The position numbers and the translations under genes are program-made. This document shows positions 5,440 through 10,116 of a DNA stretch of 10,116 nucleotides, piece after piece. Location of the stretch: the NCBI GenBank assembly GCA_001898095.1, contig MKSH01000276.1:9655-19770 (forward strand), read 5' to 3'. The notes below the pieces were generated by a model, which did not search any database, was not told the DNA's origin, and worked only from the letters and a program-made list of their open reading frames with translations. Numbering within the stretch: the first letter of the stretch is position 1; each line of letters opens with the position of its first letter. This stretch comes from Solirubrobacterales bacterium 70-9. GTDB taxonomy: Bacteria > Actinomycetota > Thermoleophilia > Solirubrobacterales > 70-9.

Positions 5440-6807
5440 CTATTCGCCCGTGGCGATGAAGGAGAACGACCCGAGGGGTTCGCCCGCCTTGATTTCGAGT
5501 TCTTTGACTTCGGCTCCGGCTTTTTCTTCGGCCCGTTTCTGGCCGATCGCTTTCGCTTCGTCTTCGGTGAGAACTTTGCCTTCTTTGATGAAGGCTTCTT
5601 CGGCGGCTTTTTTGGCTTCGTCCGGGGTGAGTTCTTCGATCTTCTTGATCGAGTGGACCTTGATGAAGCCGTTGAGGACTTCGGCGGCCACTGCCTGAAC
5701 GGTCCCGGTCGCGTTGACGGTCACGGTCCGCGTAGCCGGGCTCGGCGACGTGGTGAACGTGATGTCGGCGATCGAGCTACGGCCGAGGTTGCCCAGTTTC
5801 AGCGGTTCTTTGCCGGTTCCCGGTTCTTTGAAATTGGATTCGCCGATGACTTCGACACCCGCGGTTTTCGCCGCCAGATCGACGCCGATGTTGGCGAGCG
5901 TGATCGCGGTGCTCTCGTTCGGCTGACCGATCCCAGGCAGCGCCAGGTTCTGCACCAGCTTGAGACCGCCGCTGCTGTTGACCTGACCGCTGGTACCGAG
6001 CGGCGAGATCGTGCCGCCGCTCAGCGGCGAGACGAACGTCGTCGCGCTGGAGGGGGTCGTCGGGGCGATCGTTTCGATTTTCACTTCCGCTTTGGCGAGC
6101 TTGCCGAGGGTCCCGGCGTCGCCGGTGAACGTCATGCTGCCGGTCGGCGCGACGACGACGGTCGACGGTTCGACTTCCGAGGTGGAAGCGCCGAGGACCA
6201 TGTTGGCCTTGAACGGCGGCTTCGTCTTGACGGTCTTGACGACGGTCTTGCCGTTCTTCTTCTTGACCTTGGTCTTGGTCGGCGGCGGGGTCAGCTTCTG
6301 GTTCAGCGCCTTGGCGCCGGCCGAGGTCAGCCTCACCTTCTTCGCGGTGACCGAGGCGCCGAAGCCGAGGCGGGCGCTCGAGGTGCCGGCCAGGCTGGCG
6401 AATTTGACGGTCTTGCCGCCGAGCTTGGCGGTGATCGATTTGCCGGTGGTGCTGATCGTGAGGCTCTTCAGCGTCACCGACTTCTTGCCCCACTTGATCT
6501 TCAGGCCACCGCTGTGGGTGATGGTCCCTGCACCGGTGCTCGGCAGAATTTCACCGCCGGTCACGGCGAACGTCGCCTTCTTGCCCTTGATCTTGCTCGG
6601 CTTCACGGCCGTGATCTTGATCCCGGCCTTCTTCGCCTTCTTGCTGAGCCCACTGTTGATGGTGAGCGTGGTGGTTCCGCTGGCGATGGGATCGCTGGCA
6701 GCGGACGCAAACGGTGCGATGGCGAGCATCGCAACCAGCGCCGCGGACACGATCGCGACCGGCAGCATCTTCCCCCTGGCCCTGCCGAGCCGGGTCGAAT
6801 CAGACAT
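5440..6807 (-). CDS. Exported two-repeat HtaA-like domain protein
   Basis: A 455-residue exported protein of unknown precise function. The signal peptide has positive residues at 6-13, a hydrophobic core at about 15-33, and a likely cleavage site after Ala36. The mature part has two related units. The motif '[21 protein letters not shown]' lies at 84-104 and the matching '[21 protein letters not shown]' at 264-284, so the repeat period is about 180 residues. This resembles HtaA-type domains, which in corynebacteria bind haem at the cell surface; similar proteins are numerous in Solirubrobacterales, where haem binding is not established. A Lys/Pro-rich linker (about 172-200) joins the units. 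The C-terminus (about 385-435) is charged, Glu/Lys/Ala-rich and probably helical. No sortase motif or C-terminal helix anchors it. The ATG at 6807 has GGAGGA 5 nt upstream and the gene ends at a strong terminator, so it looks monocistronic. No haem transporter genes are nearby. Confidence 0.8.
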   Translation of the reverse strand: MSDSTRLGRARGKMLPVAIVSAALVAMLAIAPFASAASDPIASGTTTLTINSGLSKKAKKAGIKITAVKPSKIKGKKATFAVTGGEILPSTGAGTITHSGGLKIKWGKKSVTLKSLTISTTGKSITAKLGGKTVKFASLAGTSSARLGFGASVTAKKVRLTSAGAKALNQKLTPPPTKTKVKKKNGKTVVKTVKTKPPFKANMVLGASTSEVEPSTVVVAPTGSMTFTGDAGTLGKLAKAEVKIETIAPTTPSSATTFVSPLSGGTISPLGTSGQVNSSGGLKLVQNLALPGIGQPNESTAITLANIGVDLAAKTAGVEVIGESNFKEPGTGKEPLKLGNLGRSSIADITFTTSPSPATRTVTVNATGTVQAVAAEVLNGFIKVHSIKKIEELTPDEAKKAAEEAFIKEGKVLTEDEAKAIGQKRAEEKAGAEVKELEIKAGEPLGSFSFIATGE

Positions 6808-6812
6808 TTAGT

Positions 6813-6818
6813 TCCTCC
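6813..6818 (-). promoter_or_regulatory. Ribosome binding site of the HtaA-like gene
   Basis: GGAGGA on the minus strand, 5 nt before the ATG at 6807. It is a near-complete Shine-Dalgarno match and settles the start. Confidence 0.7.
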
Positions 6819-6851
6819 ATTGCGTTTGCCGCCCCCTGCGGTCCCTCTGGG

Positions 6852-6868
6852 CGACTTGCGGCAAGTCG
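6852..6868. promoter_or_regulatory. 17-bp perfect palindrome in the divergent HtaA-like / mutase intergenic region
   Basis: CGACTTGCGGCAAGTCG is an 8+1+8 perfect palindrome. It lies 44 bp before the HtaA-like start and 85 bp before the mutase start. If the candidate minus-strand promoter at 6879-6907 is real, the palindrome falls just downstream of its start point, a typical repressor position. The regulator is unknown. Confidence 0.5.
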
Positions 6869-6878
6869 ATTGGTTGCA

Positions 6879-6907
6879 AGCCTATTGGCGACTCCAGTCC
6901 TCCTCAA
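6879..6907 (-). promoter_or_regulatory. Candidate sigma-70-type promoter for the HtaA-like gene
   Basis: On the minus strand TTGAGG (6902-6907) is separated by 17 bp from TAGGCT (6879-6884). The matches to consensus are 4 of 6 and 3 of 6. Spacing and distance to the start codon (about 65 nt of leader) are good, but weak hexamers in GC-rich DNA are common, so this is tentative. Confidence 0.35.
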
Positions 6908-6915
6908 CCCCACCG

Positions 6916-6946
6916 TTGGTCGCTGGTTGCGGTCTCCCAATATCCT
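6916..6946 (+). promoter_or_regulatory. Candidate promoter for a leaderless mutase transcript
   Basis: TATCCT at 6941-6946 lies 7 bp before the ATG at 6954, which would place the transcript start at or next to the start codon. A possible -35, TTGGTC (6916-6921), is 19 bp upstream. The gene has no good Shine-Dalgarno sequence (only GGGG ending one base before ATG), which fits leaderless translation, a common mode in actinobacteria. Confidence 0.3.
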
Positions 6947-6953
6947 TCGGGGC

Positions 6954-8597
6954 ATGGCGACTACCCCTGACGGCTCGGCCGAGGACATCCACCGCACGAT
7001 CGCCCCGCTGGTCGGTCCCGACGACGAGCGGGTCTTCACCGACTCCGGCATCGAGATCGACTCCCTATATGACGAGAGCGACGTCGCGCCCGGCCTCGAG
7101 GAGCGCCTCGGCGAGCCCGGCGCGCCGCCCTTCACCCGCGGCATCCACGAGGGGATGTACCGCGACCGGCTCTGGACGATGCGCCAGTACGCGGGCTTCG
7201 CCTCCCCCGAGGACACCAACGAGCGCTACCGCTACCTGATCGAGAACGGCTCCACCGGCCTCTCGATGGCCTTCGACCTGCCGACCCAGCTCGGCCGCGA
7301 CTCCGACGACCCGCTCTGCTTCGGCGAGGTGGGGAGGACCGGGGTGCCGATCGACACGATCGAGGACATGCGGATCTGCTTCGACCAGATTCCGCTCGAC
7401 GGCGTCTCCACCTCGATGACGATCAACGCGCCCGCCGCAGTCCTGCTGCTGCTCTACGAGCTGGTCGGCGAGGAGCAGGGCGTGCCGTCCCAGAAGCTGC
7501 GCGGCACGGTCCAGAACGACGTGCTGAAGGAGTACATGGCGCGCGGGAACTACATCTTCCCGGCCGAGCCGACGATGCGCCTGACCACCGACCTCTTCGA
7601 GTACTGCCACGAAAACGTGCCGAAATGGAACACGATCTCGATCTCCGGCTACCACATCCGTGAGAAGGGCTGCTCGGCCGTGCAGGAGGTGGCGTTCACG
7701 CTCTCCAACGCGATCGCCTACGTCGAGGCGGCCCTCGAGCGCGGCCTGAAGATCGACGAGTTCGCGCCTCGCCTCGCCTTCTTCTTCAACTGCCACAACA
7801 ACGTGTTCCAAGAGGTCGCCAAGTTCCGCGCGGTGCGCCGGATGTGGGCCAAAATCGTGAAGGAGCGGTTCGGCGCCGAGAACCCCAAATCGATGCAGAT
7901 CCGCTTCCACACGCAGACCGGCGGGGTGACGCTGCAGGCGCAGCAGCCCGAGGTCAACATCGTGCGGGTGGCGCTGCAGGGCTTCGCCGCCGTCGCCGGC
8001 GGCACCCAGTCCCTGCACACCAACGGCTTCGACGAGGCGCTGGCGCTGCCGACCGAGCGCTCCGCCCGGATCGCCCTGCGCACGCAACAAGTTCTCGCCT
8101 ATGAGTCCGGGGTGGCCGAGACCGTCGACCCCTTCGCCGGCTCCTACTTCGTCGAGTCGCTGACCGACGAGGTCGAAGCCCGCGCCCGGGAGCTGATGGA
8201 CAAGGTCGAAGAGCTCGGCGGCTCGGTCGAGGCGCTGGAGTTCATGCAGCGCGAGATCGAGGAGTCCGCCCACAGCTACCACGAGCGCTACCGCTCGGGC
8301 CAGGACATCATCGTCGGCGTCAATAAATTCGTCACCGACGAGATCGACGACGTCGACATCCTCAAGGTCGACCCGGAGTCCGAGCAGCGCCAGCTCGCCC
8401 GCCTCAAGGCCTTCAAGGAGGCCCGCGACCAGGCCGCCGTCGACGCCAAGCTGGAGTCCCTCCGCGACGTCGCCCGCGGCGACGGCAACCTCCTCCACCC
8501 GATCCGCGCCGCCCTCGCCGCCGACGCCTCGATCGGCGAGGTCTGCGGCGCGATGCGCGACGTCTTCGGCGAATACAAGGGCGGCGCTTTTTTCTAA
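6954..8597 (+). CDS. Cobalamin-dependent acyl-CoA mutase large subunit, methylmalonyl-CoA mutase type, without B12 domain
   Basis: A 547-residue catalytic (alpha) subunit of the methylmalonyl-CoA mutase family. The family interconverts branched and linear acyl-CoA thioesters by radical chemistry with adenosylcobalamin. The barrel domain is complete: '[10 protein letters not shown]' (61-70), 'WTMRQYAGF' (74-82), '[13 protein letters not shown]' (107-119), '[20 protein letters not shown]' (184-203), 'SGYH' (231-234) and 'FHTQTGG' (318-324). Tyr79 and Arg197 occupy the positions that are Tyr/Arg in methylmalonyl-CoA mutase but Phe/Gln in isobutyryl-CoA mutase (IcmA) and Ile in the Tyr position of 2-hydroxyisobutyryl-CoA mutase. 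A carboxylated substrate (methylmalonyl- or ethylmalonyl-CoA) is therefore favoured. The protein ends where the B12-binding domain would begin, so a separate small subunit is required; none is in the window. The start at 6954 is chosen because upstream in-frame codons lie within the divergent gene. The upstream neighbour is divergent and the downstream recQ convergent, so it is transcribed alone. Confidence 0.9.
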   Translation: MATTPDGSAEDIHRTIAPLVGPDDERVFTDSGIEIDSLYDESDVAPGLEERLGEPGAPPFTRGIHEGMYRDRLWTMRQYAGFASPEDTNERYRYLIENGSTGLSMAFDLPTQLGRDSDDPLCFGEVGRTGVPIDTIEDMRICFDQIPLDGVSTSMTINAPAAVLLLLYELVGEEQGVPSQKLRGTVQNDVLKEYMARGNYIFPAEPTMRLTTDLFEYCHENVPKWNTISISGYHIREKGCSAVQEVAFTLSNAIAYVEAALERGLKIDEFAPRLAFFFNCHNNVFQEVAKFRAVRRMWAKIVKERFGAENPKSMQIRFHTQTGGVTLQAQQPEVNIVRVALQGFAAVAGGTQSLHTNGFDEALALPTERSARIALRTQQVLAYESGVAETVDPFAGSYFVESLTDEVEARARELMDKVEELGGSVEALEFMQREIEESAHSYHERYRSGQDIIVGVNKFVTDEIDDVDILKVDPESEQRQLARLKAFKEARDQAAVDAKLESLRDVARGDGNLLHPIRAALAADASIGEVCGAMRDVFGEYKGGAFF

Positions 8598-8606
8598 AGG
8601 CGCGGG

Positions 8607-10116
8607 CTAGGTGAGCAGCCCCTCCTCCCCGACCAGGGTGAGGTCGAGGGTGCGGTAGCCGACCGACTCGAAGAGGACGACGACGCGGTCGCGGTCGTAG
8701 CGCTGTACTTCGCCGGCGCCCCAACTTTTGTGGGTGACCGAGGCGCCGATCGGGAACGGGCGCTCGGCCTGGTCGGGATGGACCAGGCCCGCGTCGCAGT
8801 TGTCGCAGTTGAAGCATGGGACGGCGTGCTCCTCGCCGAAGTAGCTGAGGATGTGGTCACGGCGGCAGCCTCGGGTCTCGGCGTAGGAGCGCATCATCGC
8901 GAGGCGGGTCTTGTCGAACTCGCGGCGCTCGCCGCTCTCCCGCACGCCCGCCTGGACCGCCTCCTCGAGGCTCGGGCCGTCGGGCGCGCGGTGGACGTCG
9001 CCCGCGTCGGTGATCTCCAGCCAGCCCGCCTCCTCCAGCCGTCCCACGGCCTCGAGGACCTTGGAGCGGGAGAGCTCCAGGTGCTCCAGCAGCCTCGCCG
9101 GGTCGGCCGCGCCGTCGGCCGCCTCGACCGCGTGGCCGACCGCCTCCAGGTCCTCGCCGTCGACCCCGCCCGACCCGGCGAGGAAGTGGCGCACCGCTTC
9201 GTCCTCGGGCCGGTAGAAGAGGACCGCCTCGGCGGGGTCGCCGTCGCGCCCGGCCCGGCCGACCTCCTGGTAGTAGGAGTCGATCGAGTCCGACGGCCCG
9301 GCGTGGAAGACGAAGCGCACGTTCGGCTTGTCGATCCCCATGCCGAAGGCGGTGGTGGCGACGATCACCTCGACCTCGTCGCCCATGAAGCGGTCCTGGA
9401 GCGCGCCGCGGCGCTTCGCGGGCAGCCCCGCGTGGTAGGCCTCGGCGACGACCCCGGCCGCGGAGAGGGCCGCGGCAAGCTCCTCGCTGGCCTTGCGCGT
9501 CGCGATGTAGACGATGCCCGGCTTCGGCGCCGCGGCGACCGCCTCGACCAGCGCCTCCTCTTTCCCCTGCGCGTCGGAGAAGCGGTGCACGGCGAAGTGG
9601 AGGTTCGGACGGTCGAAGCCGCGGATCACCAGCGCCGGGTCCTCCATCCCGAGGCGCTCGACGATCTCGCGGCGGACCGGGGGGGAGGCGGTCGCGGTCA
9701 GGGCGAGGATCGTGGGACGGCCGAGCCGCTCGGCGAAGGCGCCCAGCTGCAGGTAGTCGGGGCGGAAATCGTGGCCCCACTCGCTGATGCAGTGGGCCTC
9801 GTCGATGACCAGAAGCGACGGTTCGGTCGCCGCCAGCTCCGCCAGCACCTCGGCTTTCGCGAGTTGCTCCGGCGCCAGCAGGACGAACTCGTGCTCGCCT
9901 CGCTCCAGCGCCGCGATCAGCTCGTGGCGCCTGCGCTCCGACACGGTCGAGTTCAGCTCCGCCGCCTCGCCGGGGGAGATGTGCTCCTCGATCGCCTCGA
10001 CCTGGTCGCGCTGCAGGGCGATCAGCGGCGAGACCACGATCGTCGGCTTGCCGAGCAGCTCGCCTGCCAGCTGGTAGATCGCCGACTTGCCGTAGCCGGT
10101 CGACATCACCGCCAGC
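8607..10116 (-). CDS. recQ: RecQ-family ATP-dependent DNA helicase, N-terminus beyond the right edge
   Basis: A 3'-5' superfamily 2 DNA helicase for recombination and repair. Just over 500 residues are visible; the N-terminus (motif 0) lies beyond the window. Counting from the GTG codon at 10109 (Val1), Walker A is 'STGYGKS' (3-9; most RecQ have TGGGKS), motif II DEAH is at 103-106, 'ALTATA' at 136-141, 'VATTAFGMGIDKPNVRFVFH' at 250-269 and 'QEVGRAGRDG' at 281-290. A zinc site of the RecQ type follows, C415-x16-C432-x2-C435-x2-C438. Two departures from E. coli RecQ stand out. About 75 extra residues (about 315-390), winged-helix-like ('LSRSKVLEAVGRLEEAGWLEI'), lie between the helicase core and the zinc site. 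After the zinc site there is no RQC winged helix or HRDC domain but a ~50-residue tail ('GASVTHKSWGAGEV...VVVLFESVGYRTL') like the Tudor-type tail of PcrA/UvrD. It converges on the mutase gene with a 9-bp gap and no clear terminator. Confidence 0.92.
   Translation of the reverse strand, partial: LAVMSTGYGKSAIYQLAGELLGKPTIVVSPLIALQRDQVEAIEEHISPGEAAELNSTVSERRRHELIAALERGEHEFVLLAPEQLAKAEVLAELAATEPSLLVIDEAHCISEWGHDFRPDYLQLGAFAERLGRPTILALTATASPPVRREIVERLGMEDPALVIRGFDRPNLHFAVHRFSDAQGKEEALVEAVAAAPKPGIVYIATRKASEELAAALSAAGVVAEAYHAGLPAKRRGALQDRFMGDEVEVIVATTAFGMGIDKPNVRFVFHAGPSDSIDSYYQEVGRAGRDGDPAEAVLFYRPEDEAVRHFLAGSGGVDGEDLEAVGHAVEAADGAADPARLLEHLELSRSKVLEAVGRLEEAGWLEITDAGDVHRAPDGPSLEEAVQAGVRESGERREFDKTRLAMMRSYAETRGCRRDHILSYFGEEHAVPCFNCDNCDAGLVHPDQAERPFPIGASVTHKSWGAGEVQRYDRDRVVVLFESVGYRTLDLTLVGEEGLLT

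Noticed and set aside
5012..5698. Plus-strand open frame of 228 codons starting with TTG
   Set aside because: It runs through the minus-strand terminator and into the antisense of the HtaA-like gene, has lower third-position GC than the real genes, shows no domain, and lacks a ribosome binding site.
6714..6953. Longer N-terminus for the mutase (start at 6714)
   Set aside because: The extra 80 codons would overlap the signal peptide region and promoter of the divergent HtaA-like gene and do not resemble the mutase family, whose N-terminus aligns from about 6954.
5653..7239. Long plus-strand open frame antisense to the HtaA-like gene
   Set aside because: Arg/Gly/Asp-rich translation with no family resemblance; a typical mirror frame of a high-GC gene, and it also overlaps the mutase in another frame.
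7065..8498. 477-codon minus-strand open frame antisense to the mutase
   Set aside because: The mutase is unmistakable on the plus strand; the antisense frame reflects codon bias only.
8604..8621. Short stem (GGGCT / AGCCC) between mutase and recQ
   Set aside because: Only five pairs, overlaps the recQ stop codon, and has no T run; not supportable as a terminator.
1..10116. CRISPR array, insertion sequence, integrase or prophage signature
   Set aside because: No regularly spaced identical repeats, transposase motifs or phage genes are present; apart from the convergent gap, composition is uniform.

Overview
This 10.1 kb window is very GC-rich and has strongly GC-biased third codon positions. 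Its gene families suggest an actinobacterium of class Thermoleophilia, most likely Solirubrobacterales. The pointers are a secreted HtaA-like repeat protein, a sigma factor fused to an anti-sigma and membrane segment, a secreted Ig-like protein with the C-terminal module typical of that group, a split methylmalonyl-CoA mutase large subunit, and an actinobacterial-type RecQ. The taxonomic call is inference from protein style; there is no rRNA or other marker in the window.

Layout, left to right. Positions 1-76 hold the probable last codons of a plus-strand gene and its intrinsic terminator. Positions 141-3580 are a two-gene minus-strand operon. The first gene encodes a sigma factor, zinc-binding anti-sigma (ZAS) motif, membrane helix and Pro/Ser/Glu-rich tail in one chain. 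It overlaps by 4 bp (ATGA) the gene for a 676-residue exported Ig-like protein. A divergent intergenic region with a 24-bp imperfect palindrome follows, then a plus-strand UDP-glucuronate decarboxylase (UXS) gene (3764-4711). A 728-bp gap between convergent genes (4712-5439) contains no convincing gene but is rich in inverted repeats, including a perfect 22-bp pair, and ends in a strong minus-strand terminator. That terminator serves an exported two-repeat HtaA-like protein (5440-6807, minus). A second divergent intergenic region carries a 17-bp perfect palindrome, followed by a cobalamin-dependent acyl-CoA mutase large subunit (6954-8597, plus). A recQ-family helicase (8607 to the right edge, minus) converges on it with a 9-bp gap and is cut off at its N-terminus by the window end.

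The genes do not form one pathway. Three deal with the cell envelope or surface (membrane-tethered sigma factor with its coupled exported protein, UDP-xylose synthesis, HtaA-like exported protein). The other two are propionate/branched-chain carbon metabolism (mutase) and DNA repair (RecQ). The least conventional items are the one-chain sigma/anti-sigma protein coupled to a surface protein, the hairpin-rich convergent gap, and the RecQ domain arrangement with an inserted winged-helix-like segment and a PcrA-like Tudor tail.
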